64,000 bases of DNA from Pseudomonas cedrina subsp. cedrina. GTDB lineage: Bacteria > Pseudomonadota > Gammaproteobacteria > Pseudomonadales > Pseudomonadaceae. Location: positions 144,507 through 208,506 of the forward strand of contig NZ_MNPW01000014.1 in NCBI RefSeq assembly GCF_001983175.1. Reading direction: 5' to 3'. The position numbers and the translations under genes are program-made. Positions 9,523 to 18,649 of this stretch are shown piece by piece (within the stretch, counting starts at the first letter, position 1; every line of letters begins with the position of its first letter). The notes under the pieces are model-generated. The model ran no database searches, was not told where the DNA came from, and worked only from the letters and a program-made list of their open reading frames with translations.

Positions 9523-9773
9523 TGCCTGAACTCCAGCAGTCACTCAAAGGTACTGATACAGGTCGTCGCCCCGTCATCTGCGATGATCAGGTTGAGGTGC
9601 GAAGACGTTATAAGTACGAGCGGATGCCTCGGAGCTTGGTTCGAAAATCCCGGACATTGGCGGATAAGCGGAAAACTGGAGAAAATTCAAAAATTTATGT
9701 GACCTTTCATCGCTTGGAAGAGAACCTGTTTTCAGGGATCGACCATCAACTCGAAGCAAGGTTGATGAAGAAT

Positions 9774-9797
9774 AAAACCCGACCATGGCCGGGTTTT
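9774..9797 (-). terminator. Intrinsic terminator of the Zn-type oxidoreductase gene
   Basis: Perfect 8-bp stem AAAACCCG/CGGGTTTT with a central CCATGG, located just past the stop of the minus-strand oxidoreductase. Read on the minus strand, the stem is followed by TTTTATT. It is A/T-flanked on both sides and could act bidirectionally. Confidence 0.75.
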
Positions 9798-9805
9798 CTT
9801 CGCAC

Positions 9806-10816
9806 TTAACTGACCTTGATCACCACCTTGCCGAATGGACCGCGAGCCAGGTGCTCGTATGCCTCACGCGCTTGTTCGAACGGGTATACGTGGTCGATTA
9901 CCGGACGGATATGGTGAATGTTGAGGAACGCGTTCATCCGGTCAAAGGACGAACGTGGCGCAACGGCGATACCGCGAATCGTGGTCTGGCGGAAGATCAT
10001 CGGCATCAAGTTCAACGCGGTGGTCTGGCCAGTCAGGAAACCGATTTGAGCAATACGACCGCCCACTTTGGTTGCTTGAACAGAAGCGTTGACACCGTCG
10101 CCTCCCGCCACTTCCAGCAACAGGTCAACCCCCTTGCCGTCGGTAAGTTTCAGGACTTCTGCCGCCCAGTCCGGCGTCTTGCGGTAGTTCACCCCAGCGA
10201 CCGCGCCCAGTTTGATGACCGCTTCAAGGTTCTCGTCGCGACTTGACGTAACGATGACCTTCGCGCCCAGCGCCATGGCGATCTGGGCGGCAAAGATCGA
10301 TACACCGCCCGTGCCCTGCACCAGTACAGTCTGGCCTGCTTCGACCTGGCCGAAGTCCACCAGCGAATACCAGGCAGTCAATGCTGCGATGGGCAGGGTC
10401 GACGCTTCTTCGTCACTCATATCGTCGGGCGCGCGAACGGCGCTGTCTTCATGAATGATCATGAACTCGGCCAAGCCACCAGGCAGGGGGGAGCCGACGC
10501 AGTAATCGGGTTCGTCGTGCGACGGCATGCCATCGAGCCAGCGCGAGTACAGGTGGGAGTTGACGCGGTCACCCACCACAAAACGGCTCACGCCCTCGCC
10601 CACCGCCACCACGGTACCGGCTGCGTCGCTGACCGGAATCAGCGGCTTGGGGACCTTATGCGGCTCGTAGATACCGTCAACAATCGCTTTATCCCGAAAG
10701 TTGAGAGACACGGCGCCGACCTTGACCAACAGTTCACCGGCCTTGGGTGTTGGGGTTTGGGCCTCGCCCAGCTGCAGGTTGTCCAGGCCAAAATCTTTCA
10801 GAAGCCAAGCTTTCAT
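9806..10816 (-). CDS. NAD(P)-dependent alcohol dehydrogenase/quinone oxidoreductase (MDR superfamily)
   Basis: Medium-chain dehydrogenase/reductase (336 aa) that reduces or oxidises alcohols, aldehydes or quinones. The N-terminal GroES-like domain (SLNFRDKAIVDG, DAAGTVVAVGEGV) is followed by a Rossmann domain (QGTGGVSIFAAQIA, about residues 165-290). No catalytic or structural Zn cysteine cluster is evident, so it fits the quinone oxidoreductase/zinc-free side of the family. I chose the ATG preceded by GGAGAAG; an extension upstream of it would run through the divergent promoter region. It is divergent from a LysR gene, its likely regulator, and ends at an intrinsic terminator. Confidence 0.85.
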   Translation of the reverse strand: MKAWLLKDFGLDNLQLGEAQTPTPKAGELLVKVGAVSLNFRDKAIVDGIYEPHKVPKPLIPVSDAAGTVVAVGEGVSRFVVGDRVNSHLYSRWLDGMPSHDEPDYCVGSPLPGGLAEFMIIHEDSAVRAPDDMSDEEASTLPIAALTAWYSLVDFGQVEAGQTVLVQGTGGVSIFAAQIAMALGAKVIVTSSRDENLEAVIKLGAVAGVNYRKTPDWAAEVLKLTDGKGVDLLLEVAGGDGVNASVQATKVGGRIAQIGFLTGQTTALNLMPMIFRQTTIRGIAVAPRSSFDRMNAFLNIHHIRPVIDHVYPFEQAREAYEHLARGPFGKVVIKVS

Positions 10817-10926
10817 TTTTTCTTCTCCATTCCAAGTGCATGCCAGGCGGTCGGTTCGGCAGCCTGTTGATGCCGCGCATTGTTTCGCTTCAGGCGCTTG
10901 GAATAAATGTTCAACGACACACAAGA

Positions 10927-10948
10927 TTGTTACCCTGCCAGGTAACAA
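10927..10948. promoter_or_regulatory. Probable LysR operator dyad
   Basis: Perfect inverted repeat TTGTTACC-N6-GGTAACAA (8-bp arms), centred 43 bp before the LysR ATG and inside the divergent intergenic region. It contains a T-N11-A-like core typical of LysR binding sites, so it probably governs both the oxidoreductase and the regulator. Confidence 0.6.
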
Positions 10949-10980
10949 AACCCCGCCCACTGTCAGAATTGGAGGCATGG

Positions 10981-11898
10981 ATGGAACTCTTGCAATCAAT
11001 GCGCGTGTTCGTTCGGCTCGCGGAATCGGGCAGCTTTACCAAGGTGGCGGAGGCGACACAGACGGGGCGCCCGTATATCACTCGATCGATCCAGGAGTTG
11101 GAAGCTTCCCTGGGTGTACGCTTGTTCCACCGCACCACCCGCAAGGTCAATCTGACGGCAGAAGGGGAGCGATTCTACGAGCGGGTCAAATGCATCCTGG
11201 CGGACATCTCGAACACCACGTCAATGTTCGATGCCAGCGGAGCCATGTTGCAAGGCCGGCTGCGTGTTGATATTCCCAGCGCGTTTTCCCAGCGAAGCTT
11301 TATCGAGAGCCTGAAAACATTTACCGCAACGTTCCCTGACATCGAACTCATCGTGGGTGTTACTGACAGGACAGTCGACCTGGTTGCAGAAGGTGTCGAC
11401 TGCGTATTGCGCATTGGCGAGCTGCCTGACTCAAGCATGGTGGCCCGTCACATTGGAGCGGTCGAAATGGTCACCTGCGCAGCGCCGGGCTATCTTAAGG
11501 AGCGGGGGGAACCCAAGACACTGGACGAGTTGGTCGACCACAGAGGCGTCAACTTCCTCTCAGGGCAAAGCAACAGGCCGCTTCCCTGGTATTTTCGAAC
11601 TAAAGGAGCAGATCAGCCTTTCACCTGTCGCGGCGCCATCACCGTCAACGAATCGAATGCTTACGTCCACTGCGCCGTGGCTGGCTTCGGCATCATTCAA
11701 GCACCGGGCATCATCGTTGACGCGGCGCTGTCCAGTGGCGAGCTGGTGGAGGTGCTGCAGCCTTACCGCCCCGCACGGCGCAAGGTTTCGGTGCTGTATC
11801 CCAGCAGGACCCACCTCGCCCCACAGGTGCAGGCATTTGCGGATTGGCTGCGCGAGCACTTTCCAGCGCTTCATCCAACGTGGTTCAAGGCTGAGTGA
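10981..11898 (+). CDS. LysR-family transcriptional regulator
   Basis: LysR-type regulator (305 aa) of the CrgA/DmlR-like subgroup. The N-terminal winged HTH (about residues 1-60: SMRVFVRLAESGSFTKVAEA, then LEASLGVRLFHRTTRKVNLT) precedes a substrate-binding domain (about 90-290). The ATG with GGAGG seven bases upstream is preferred over upstream in-frame starts. It is transcribed away from the MDR oxidoreductase and shares with it a 164-bp promoter region holding a perfect dyad. Family practice suggests autorepression and inducer-dependent activation of the neighbour; the inducer is unknown. Confidence 0.9.
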   Translation: MELLQSMRVFVRLAESGSFTKVAEATQTGRPYITRSIQELEASLGVRLFHRTTRKVNLTAEGERFYERVKCILADISNTTSMFDASGAMLQGRLRVDIPSAFSQRSFIESLKTFTATFPDIELIVGVTDRTVDLVAEGVDCVLRIGELPDSSMVARHIGAVEMVTCAAPGYLKERGEPKTLDELVDHRGVNFLSGQSNRPLPWYFRTKGADQPFTCRGAITVNESNAYVHCAVAGFGIIQAPGIIVDAALSSGELVEVLQPYRPARRKVSVLYPSRTHLAPQVQAFADWLREHFPALHPTWFKAE

Positions 11899-12560
11899 TC
11901 TCGGCTTTCGTTCGAACAAGACCTCGGTCTGGAAACAACCGAGGATTACATTTGGAACGGTGGAAATCAGGCACATCGCAAGCGTCTTCCGCGCCCAGCT
12001 GTTTGAGCGTGACTATCATTTGAATGAGCTACTCGGTCATTACGCCCGTTACTTCACGGCCGCTGAGAAAACCGGCCAAGAGTGAAAGACCGAGAAACCA
12101 GAGCGTAGTAATAGCAGACGGATTGGCGGCAATCTAAGGTTTTGTTTTCTTGCCGAAGCAGGAAAAGACTTAATTCTGGACTTGTTTTTGGATCGCGGGT
12201 GCGCTCCAGCACCGGTTGTTCGACCGCGACCCTCGCAACAATGTATTGCGCCGCCTGTTGTGAATGGATAACCCCATAGGTGGTTGCAGGGATGCGCCAC
12301 CGTAGATGGCGCCCCGGTAGCTGTCGTGTCGACCGGGCTCGCAACAGGGATGCGCATGCATCAATGCTCGGCGCGACGCTCCGCGTCGCCTATACGCATT
12401 GAACTATCCGGCGCGGTCCAACTTCCTCCTCATGCATCTGTAGGATAGCAATCGGACACCGCAATGCCGATACTTGGCCCAGGCCCTGCCACGGCGATTA
12501 CACGTACCGGCCTTTAAACCCTGTGACTAGAACAATAAAAAGTCGCACAGAGGATTGCTT
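11899..12560. other. Gene-free stretch with two small stem-loops
   Basis: About 660 bp with no convincing gene. A stem-loop CCTCGGT-N9-ACCGAGG (11922-11944) sits just after the LysR stop but has no T-run, so it is only a weak terminator candidate. GCGACGC-TCC-GCGTCGC (12373-12389) is a second short hairpin. A plus-strand frame to 12085 reads like protein for about 40 codons (VEIRHIASVFRAQLFERDYH) but has no start or recognisable family. Confidence 0.5.
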
Positions 12561-13532
12561 ATGAGCCGTTTCGATCCCAACGCCCTGTTGCATGCGTTCA
12601 GTACGCTGACCTTGGACTTGCATCGCCTTGCACAAGATCAGGATATTGCAAATTTTCATGATCATGCACTCGAGCGCATCAGCCGGTTGCTGCCTTTCGA
12701 CAGCGCCTGGTGGGGGCGCGCTGCCGTGATCGATGGGTTGCCGGAAGAGCACAGCACTTATCTCTATAACCTGCCGTCCCCCTATCTGGCGGATTGGCAG
12801 TCGATGCGCCATGCGGACGTTGCGGTCGCGCTCACTCAAAAAATGCCCGGCCAGGCCTTTATCGTCGACATGCGCGATCCAGCCAATGGCGCCGCCCTGA
12901 ACTGGCTGGGTGAACGGCATGATATCGGCGAGTTGTTGTGCATTGCGCATGTCGATCCACAAACCTGCCTCAGCGACCATTTGAGCCTGTACCGCAAACC
13001 CGGCGCCCTCGGGTTCGACGAACAGGACTGCCATCTGCTGAACAACCTGATGCTGCACCTGGTGGCCTCCGTTTCGGCCAATCAGATCCGCGCGCTGGTC
13101 GCCATGCGCGAGACGCTGACCAGCCCGCGCAAACTGGCCCTTGCGGTCTGTGATCGGCGCGGAGTATTGCAGTGCTCCGAACGCGGTTTTGTCGACTTGT
13201 TGCTCAGTGAGTGGCCGCAATGGACCGGCCCCTGGCTGCCCGTGAAACTCGATGAGCACGGGTACGAGGGCCGGCTGGTGCATATCGAAGCTTCCGCGGT
13301 GGGCGATCAGATTCTATTGGCGGCACGTATCAACCGCGCCCTGCCCCAGCTCAGCCCTCGGGAAAACGACGTCGCGCAGGGCTTTGGCGAAGGCAAGACC
13401 TACAAGGAAGTGGCCCGCGATCTCGGCTTATCGCCCAATACCGTGCGTCATCACATCCGCGCCATCTATAGCAAGCTCGGGGTCAAGGACAAGGCGCGTA
13501 TTGCGCACTTGCTCCACGCACCTCCCGACTGA
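12561..13532 (+). CDS. LuxR-family transcriptional regulator with N-terminal sensor region
   Basis: Regulator of 323 aa with an N-terminal sensor region of about 240 residues, probably GAF-like (ALERISRLLPFDSAWWGRA), and a C-terminal LuxR/FixJ HTH (about residues 255-320: LSPRENDVAQGFGEGKTYKE, LSPNTVRHHIRAIYSKLGV). No receiver Asp pocket or acyl-homoserine-lactone motif was recognised. The start is an ATG behind AGAGG, rather than the TTG two codons upstream. It is separated by a terminator from the transporter-amidohydrolase genes downstream, which it plausibly controls. Confidence 0.85.
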   Translation: MSRFDPNALLHAFSTLTLDLHRLAQDQDIANFHDHALERISRLLPFDSAWWGRAAVIDGLPEEHSTYLYNLPSPYLADWQSMRHADVAVALTQKMPGQAFIVDMRDPANGAALNWLGERHDIGELLCIAHVDPQTCLSDHLSLYRKPGALGFDEQDCHLLNNLMLHLVASVSANQIRALVAMRETLTSPRKLALAVCDRRGVLQCSERGFVDLLLSEWPQWTGPWLPVKLDEHGYEGRLVHIEASAVGDQILLAARINRALPQLSPRENDVAQGFGEGKTYKEVARDLGLSPNTVRHHIRAIYSKLGVKDKARIAHLLHAPPD

Positions 13533-13581
13533 CCCCCTCCCCCCTGACCCAGTGTTTCCTTACGCCGTCGTTTTGACGGCC

Positions 13582-13604
13582 ACGGGCACCTTTTTGCCCG
13601 TTTT
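13582..13604 (+). terminator. Intrinsic terminator after the LuxR gene
   Basis: Stem ACGGGCA/TGCCCGT (7 bp, 6-nt loop) followed by TTTTCC, about 50 bp after the LuxR stop. It separates the regulator transcript from the following three-gene cluster. Confidence 0.75.
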
Positions 13605-13671
13605 CCTGCCAATGCTGACCAGTACGGCGATGCACTCGCCGCAATAACAATCATAAAAGAGACGTCTTGCC

Positions 13672-14547
13672 ATGAATCAAACCTTATTGCGTAACTCTGT
13701 TATATGCCTGGGCGGCATGCTGCTGAGCTGGCAAAGCCAGGCGGCCGACCTCAGTGCGCGAGATTTTTTCGGCGCGCCCTCCGGCACTACGCTCGGGGCG
13801 CTGTACCTTGCTGGCACTCGCGCTGATGACTTTCATGGCCCGGCTGATCGTGACGGTAAAGCCGACCTGAAGGCCAATGTGGTCCTGTACCGCCAGGTGT
13901 TCTTCACCGACGTCTGCGGCACCTTGTGTACGCCGCAATTCCTCGTGCCCTTTGTCGACCTCAACGCTCGTCTGCCAGGCGCGAACCACCACACCGGCGA
14001 GAGCGGATTCGGCGACCCACTGATCGGTGGCACGCTGTTTTTTATCAACGACCCGGCCTCCCGTACCTACAGCGGTTTGCTGACTATGATCACCTTGCCC
14101 ATAGGTGAATACCACAGCCAAAACCCGGACGTGTCACCCGGCGCCAATCGATGGGGCACGAACTTCGTTTACAACTATACCCAGGGCATAGGCGAAAAGT
14201 GGGTGCTGGAAGCCAACCTGGAAGCTCAACTGTACGGCAAGAACGACAACTACTACGGCAGCGAACTCAAGCAAGACCCGTTGTATCGACTGCAAGCCTT
14301 TGCCTCCTATGACTTCACGCCCTCGACCTATGGCGGGCTGCGCCTGGTTCAGGCTGATGGCGGTGCTCTGCGCATCAACGACCGGCGGATCGACAACACC
14401 CACAAGCGCTACACCCAGGTTGGCTTTGAAGTCGGGCATTGGCTGGATCGACAAAACCAAGTGATGTTCAGCCTTTCGCAGAATGTCGCGGCCTCCAATG
14501 GCTATGCCGGCGCTGACGCGCTGTTGCGCCTGGTTCATGTGTTTTGA
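13672..14547 (+). CDS. Outer-membrane transporter, MetA-pathway phenol-degradation-like family
   Basis: Predicted beta-barrel outer-membrane protein (291 aa) of the family annotated as MetA-pathway of phenol degradation/outer-membrane transporter. It starts with a Sec signal peptide (hydrophobic core near residues 8-20, cleavage after QSQA), then alternating amphipathic strands rich in Tyr, Gly and Asn, ending in LLRLVHVF with the C-terminal Phe typical of barrel assembly. It is the first gene of an apparent operon with an MFS transporter and an HDAC-like amidohydrolase. It probably lets a hydrophobic or polyamine-like substrate cross the outer membrane, but the substrate is an inference. Confidence 0.75.
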   Translation: MNQTLLRNSVICLGGMLLSWQSQAADLSARDFFGAPSGTTLGALYLAGTRADDFHGPADRDGKADLKANVVLYRQVFFTDVCGTLCTPQFLVPFVDLNARLPGANHHTGESGFGDPLIGGTLFFINDPASRTYSGLLTMITLPIGEYHSQNPDVSPGANRWGTNFVYNYTQGIGEKWVLEANLEAQLYGKNDNYYGSELKQDPLYRLQAFASYDFTPSTYGGLRLVQADGGALRINDRRIDNTHKRYTQVGFEVGHWLDRQNQVMFSLSQNVAASNGYAGADALLRLVHVF

Positions 14548-14570
14548 ATGTGTCTTCCCGGAGTTTGCTC

Positions 14571-15719
14571 ATGAACACTCGCGTTGCAATCGATGGCCTG
14601 CCGTTACCTTCATCCACCTGGAGCTTGCTGGCCGCAATCATTCTGTTCGCCGCCATCGCGCCGACCATTTTGATGACTGCGCCGGCAGTGGCGGCGCAAT
14701 TGGCCAGCCAATGGCACCTGAGCCCGTCACAGATTGGTGACCTGTTTTCTGTGGAGCTGGGCGCAATGAGCTTGGCGTCCCTGCCAGCCTTCTGGTGGTT
14801 GAAACGCATCAGTTGGCGCCTTGCAGCGTTCACCGCCGCCGTGGTGTTCATTGCAGCCAACCTGCTGTCGATGCTGGCCGATACGTACAACCTGCTCCTG
14901 GCCTTGCGTTTCATCAGTGCGATTGCGGGCGGTTCACTGATGATTATCTGCCTGGCCAGCGCCGCCGCGACAGCCAACCCCGGCCGGATTTACGGGTTGT
15001 GGGTCATGGGACAATTGGTGGTCGGGGCCTTGGGCCTGGCGTTTTTGCCCGCGTTGTTCGAGCGCTACGGGCTGGGCGCCTGCTACCTGATCCTCGCGGG
15101 GTTGATGGCCCTGTTGCTGCCCTTGACGCGTTGTTTCACTGCCGGCAAACCGGCAGCGCGGCAAACCAGCGCCGCCGCCCTGCCCGGTTCACGGTTGAAG
15201 ACCACGCTCGGCATTCTCGGGCTCCTGACCTTCTATATCAGCCTCGGCGGTGTCTGGACCTTTATCGGTGCAATCGCCGCGCATGCGGGAATTTCAGCGC
15301 AAAACAGCGGCGAAATTCTGGCCTTCGCCACCGTGATCGGGATTGCCGGCGCCGGTTGCGCCTCATTGGTTGGCACGCGCCTTGTGCTGCTGCCCGTGGG
15401 CTATGGCGTCATGGCGGTTGCCGTGCTGTTGCTGCTCGATGAGCCCGGTCTGTGGCGCTTTGCCGTGGCGGCGTTTGTGTTCAAGTTCACCTGGACCTTT
15501 GTGCTGCCCCTCATCCTTGCCTGCCTGGCCAAACTCGACCACAGCGGCAAATTGATGAATGCCTCGAACCTGATGATTGGCACCGGCCTGGCCATCGGGC
15601 CCGCTATTGCCGGCCGCCTGATCGAGACCACCAGCGGGTTCACGGCGCTGCTGTTGGGCGGAGCCGCCATCACCTTGTTATCCCTGGTGCTGATGCACAG
15701 CAGCCGCGCACCGGCGTAA
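14571..15719 (+). CDS. MFS transporter
   Basis: Major-facilitator inner-membrane transporter (382 aa) with about 12 hydrophobic segments (first at about residues 15-35, last near 350-370). The start is the ATG behind CGGAG, 23 bp after the outer-membrane gene stop; the TTG upstream would overlap that gene. It lies between a barrel gene and an HDAC-like amidohydrolase gene, so it probably imports the substrate of that enzyme or exports its product. Subfamily and substrate are not assigned. Confidence 0.8.
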   Translation: MNTRVAIDGLPLPSSTWSLLAAIILFAAIAPTILMTAPAVAAQLASQWHLSPSQIGDLFSVELGAMSLASLPAFWWLKRISWRLAAFTAAVVFIAANLLSMLADTYNLLLALRFISAIAGGSLMIICLASAAATANPGRIYGLWVMGQLVVGALGLAFLPALFERYGLGACYLILAGLMALLLPLTRCFTAGKPAARQTSAAALPGSRLKTTLGILGLLTFYISLGGVWTFIGAIAAHAGISAQNSGEILAFATVIGIAGAGCASLVGTRLVLLPVGYGVMAVAVLLLLDEPGLWRFAVAAFVFKFTWTFVLPLILACLAKLDHSGKLMNASNLMIGTGLAIGPAIAGRLIETTSGFTALLLGGAAITLLSLVLMHSSRAPA

Positions 15720-15751
15720 AAGCACTTTTATCCGTGATACTGGAGAGTCAG

Positions 15752-16864
15752 ATGAACCGAACCACCGCATTTTTCTTCGATGAACTGTGCCTGTGGCATA
15801 GCGCCAGTTCCCATGTCCTGGTGTTGCCGGTCGGCGGCTGGGTACAACCGCCTGCGGGGGCCGGCCATGCCGAATCGCCTGAAACCAAGCGCCGTCTTAA
15901 AAACCTGATGGATGTGTCCGGGCTGAGCAGTCATTTGCAGCAGCACAGCGCGATCCCGGCCAGTGAAGAGGCGTTGCTGCGGGTTCACACTGCCGACTAT
16001 CTGCAGCGTTTCAAACGCCTGAGTGATGCCGGAGGTGGTGAGTTGGCCCCATCCGCGCCTATCGGTCCCGGCAGCTACGAAATCGCCAAGCTCTCCGCCG
16101 GGCTGGCCATCGGCGCCGTGGACGCCGTGCTGAGCGGTCAGGTCAGCAACGCTTATTCCCTGTCGCGCCCACCTGGGCATCACTGCCTGGCCGACAACGC
16201 CATGGGATTTTGCCTGTTGTCAAATATCGCCATCGCCATCGAGGCGGCCAAGGCGCGGCATGGGCTGGGCAAAGTCGCGGTGGTCGATTGGGACGTTCAC
16301 CACGGCAATGGCACCCAGTCCATATTCGAGGCTCGGGGCGATGTGTTGACCCTCTCCCTGCATCAGGAAGGGTGTTTTCCACCGGGTTACAGCGGCGCGC
16401 ATGATCGTGGCCAAGGCGACGGGCTGGGCGCCAACATTAACATTCCCTTGCCGCCCGGCAGCGGTCACGAGGCGTATCTGCATGCCATGCAGCAGATCGT
16501 AATTCCCGCATTGGAGCGTTTCGAGCCCGAGTTGATCATTGTCGCCTGCGGCTATGACGCCAACGCCGTCGACCCGCTGGCGCGCATGCTGTTGCACAGT
16601 GACTCGTTCCGCATGATGACGCGGATGGTGCGTCAAACGGCGGAGCGTGTGTGCCAGGGCCGTTTGGTGTTGGTGCATGAGGGCGGATACAGCGAAGCCT
16701 ATGTGCCGTTTTGCGGGTTGGCGGCATTGGAGGAATTGTCGGGTGTGAGAACGGCAGTAAACGATCCCATGCTGGAGCTTATTCAACTGCAGCAGCCCAG
16801 CGAGGCGCTCCTGAATTTTCAGCGGGCATGGATCGACTGGCTGGCGGAGGGCGTTGAGGCTTGA
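15752..16864 (+). CDS. Class II histone-deacetylase-like amidohydrolase
   Basis: Zn-dependent deacylase (370 aa) of the HDAH/HdaH type found in Bordetella and Pseudomonas, acting on acylated amines or lysines. The arginase/deacetylase fold shows the RPPGHH catalytic dyad near residue 142, Zn ligands Asp181 and His183 in DWDVHHGNGTQ and Asp269 in CGYDANAVDP, and the glycine-rich EGGYS segment containing the C-terminal active-site Tyr. The length equals that of characterised HDAHs. The ATG has TGGAGAG upstream; longer in-frame starts fall inside the MFS gene. It is the last gene of the barrel-MFS-amidohydrolase cluster. Acylpolyamine or another acylated natural product is the likely substrate (inference). 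Confidence 0.88.
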   Translation: MNRTTAFFFDELCLWHSASSHVLVLPVGGWVQPPAGAGHAESPETKRRLKNLMDVSGLSSHLQQHSAIPASEEALLRVHTADYLQRFKRLSDAGGGELAPSAPIGPGSYEIAKLSAGLAIGAVDAVLSGQVSNAYSLSRPPGHHCLADNAMGFCLLSNIAIAIEAAKARHGLGKVAVVDWDVHHGNGTQSIFEARGDVLTLSLHQEGCFPPGYSGAHDRGQGDGLGANINIPLPPGSGHEAYLHAMQQIVIPALERFEPELIIVACGYDANAVDPLARMLLHSDSFRMMTRMVRQTAERVCQGRLVLVHEGGYSEAYVPFCGLAALEELSGVRTAVNDPMLELIQLQQPSEALLNFQRAWIDWLAEGVEA

Positions 16865-17332
16865 ACCATCGGGGTTTCTCAGCCCTTCTTTGCGTTTCGC
16901 CAAGGCTTGACCCATTTCGCAAAACGCCGCATATCCTTGAGCCAGTTCTCCAGTTGGTGCGCGGTTTCGGGTTTTGCCGTGAGCGTCACCAGCAAGCCAA
17001 CGTTGCGTGGAGAGGAGCGCAGGGTCACTGGGGCCGATGCGCGTTGCGGTGCAGAAGGAAAAGATGAACTATTCGCATATCAGCGCTTCTCGGAAAAAAT
17101 ATGCGCGGACACCCCGTCGCCGTACATCCAGGAAAACCCGCAACGCGCGCACCAAGTCAACGCATAACGACAGTATTGCGCTGCCTTCAGCCGCCCCTTA
17201 ACAGGGCTCGCGCACCATGTAAGTGCTGTGATTATTGGGCACACCTGCACTCTCTTTTTATCACTTGTTGCCCTCGGCGCTGCTGCCCACCATGGCCTGA
17301 ATTCCAGCCATTTCTTCGCCAGGACAGCCCTC
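16865..17332. other. Gene-free stretch with a possible coding remnant
   Basis: About 470 bp between the amidohydrolase and the next permease. On the minus strand (16879-17028) a short open frame reads GLLVTLTAKPETAHQLENWL and ends KWVKPWRNAKKG. The beginning resembles the start of an antibiotic-biosynthesis-monooxygenase domain, but there is no ATG and the domain is incomplete. The rest should hold the promoter of the permease. Confidence 0.4.
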
Positions 17333-18565
17333 ATGAAGGTCACCAGATTCCTGCATAACCCCCTATTCGTATTCATTCTTTTGTACCTGGGTTACATGAT
17401 TTCCTACGTCGACCGAGCGGCCATTTCCTTGGCTCTGGCCCATATCGGCAAAGACTTCAACGTCGGACCCGCGCAATTGGGGGTGGTACTCAGCGCCTTC
17501 TACCTGGGCTACGCCGCCATGCAGATTCCCGGTGGCTGGCTGGCCGACAAGTTCGGCAGCAAACGCGTGGTGGTGGTTTCCATCGCACTGTGGTCGCTGT
17601 TCACTGTGCTCACCGGGCTGGCCTGGTCGCTGAGCGCGCTGCTGGTGATCCGCTTCCTGTTCGGCCTGGGCGAAGGCGGTTATCCGTCGTCGGCGATGAA
17701 GGGCGTGGCTGAGATCTACCCCCGCGAACAACGGCCGAAAATGGTCGGGCTGATGATCTCGTCCAACTACACCGGCAGCTTCGTCGCCCCGTTGATCATC
17801 GCCCCGCTGATTCTCTGGCTCGGCTGGCGCGATGTGTTCCTCGTCATCGGCCTGGCAGGCATCGTCTTCGCCGTGTTCTACGCCCTTACCGTGCGCCGCA
17901 GTGTCGCTGTGATCGAGGACGCCGCCCTGCCCCGTGCGACTACCAAGGTCAGCGTCAAGGTGCTGCTGCGCATGCCGCTGATCTGGAAGATCGTGGTGGT
18001 GTGGTTCTGCCTGAGCCTGCTCAACAAGGGCCTGGACGCCTGGATGCCGATGTACCTGCTGACCGTACGCGGCCTGGACATCAAGACCGTCGGCATGCTG
18101 GTGCCACTGCCGTTCATTTCGGCCAGTATCGCCACCGCCATGGGCGGCTGGCTGATGACACGCTACTTCGACGGCAAGGAAAAATTCCTGATGATGGGCA
18201 GCTGCGTGCTCACCGGGGTGTTCGTGTACGGCATGTATCAGGCGCAGACCACCACCCAGGTAATCGTGTTCCAGACCGTGGCCTACTTCTTCAAGTCATT
18301 CGTGTTCGCCACCGCCTTCGCCCTGCCCACCAAGATCCTCTCGCAACGGTTGGTGGGCACCGGCATCGGCATGGTCAACTTCGGCGGGCAATTAGCGGGC
18401 TTCGTCTCGCCCATGGTCATCGGCTTTCTGGTGGAATACACCGGCAGCTACAATTCGGCCTTCCTGTTCCTGCTCGGTGCTGTAGTGGTAGCGGCGCTGG
18501 TCAGCACCAGCATCAGCGCGCAAAAGATCCGCGAAGTGCAGCTAGCCAACGCCCACGAGGCCTGA
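17333..18565 (+). CDS. MFS permease, anion:cation symporter type
   Basis: Inner-membrane symporter (410 aa) of the ACS/phthalate-permease branch of the major facilitator superfamily, which imports organic acids and related anions. SYVDRAAISLAL in TM1, the loop motif GWLADKFGSKRVV and the segment GLGEGGYPSSAMKGVAE typify this branch; about 12 membrane segments are visible. The ATG lies behind AGGA. It heads a plus-strand series with a LysR regulator, an amidase and D-serine ammonia-lyase, so it may import an amide or an amino-acid derivative that these enzymes degrade. Confidence 0.85.
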   Translation: MKVTRFLHNPLFVFILLYLGYMISYVDRAAISLALAHIGKDFNVGPAQLGVVLSAFYLGYAAMQIPGGWLADKFGSKRVVVVSIALWSLFTVLTGLAWSLSALLVIRFLFGLGEGGYPSSAMKGVAEIYPREQRPKMVGLMISSNYTGSFVAPLIIAPLILWLGWRDVFLVIGLAGIVFAVFYALTVRRSVAVIEDAALPRATTKVSVKVLLRMPLIWKIVVVWFCLSLLNKGLDAWMPMYLLTVRGLDIKTVGMLVPLPFISASIATAMGGWLMTRYFDGKEKFLMMGSCVLTGVFVYGMYQAQTTTQVIVFQTVAYFFKSFVFATAFALPTKILSQRLVGTGIGMVNFGGQLAGFVSPMVIGFLVEYTGSYNSAFLFLLGAVVVAALVSTSISAQKIREVQLANAHEA

Positions 18566-18649
18566 ACCATGGCCTTGCCGCTGAAAGCCGCGTTGGGTGG
18601 GGAGCCTGGGCTAAAATTCCGCCTCCCTACTCCGGAGAACCAGTTCCCC

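Noticed and set aside
11905..12085. Protein-like plus-strand frame after the LysR gene
   Set aside because: No start codon of its own with a ribosome-binding site and no recognised family. Kept only as a note in the gap description.
15452..15751. Upstream extension of the HDAC-like gene by 100 codons
   Set aside because: It lies inside the MFS gene and has no HDAC similarity. The ATG at 15752 has a proper ribosome-binding site.
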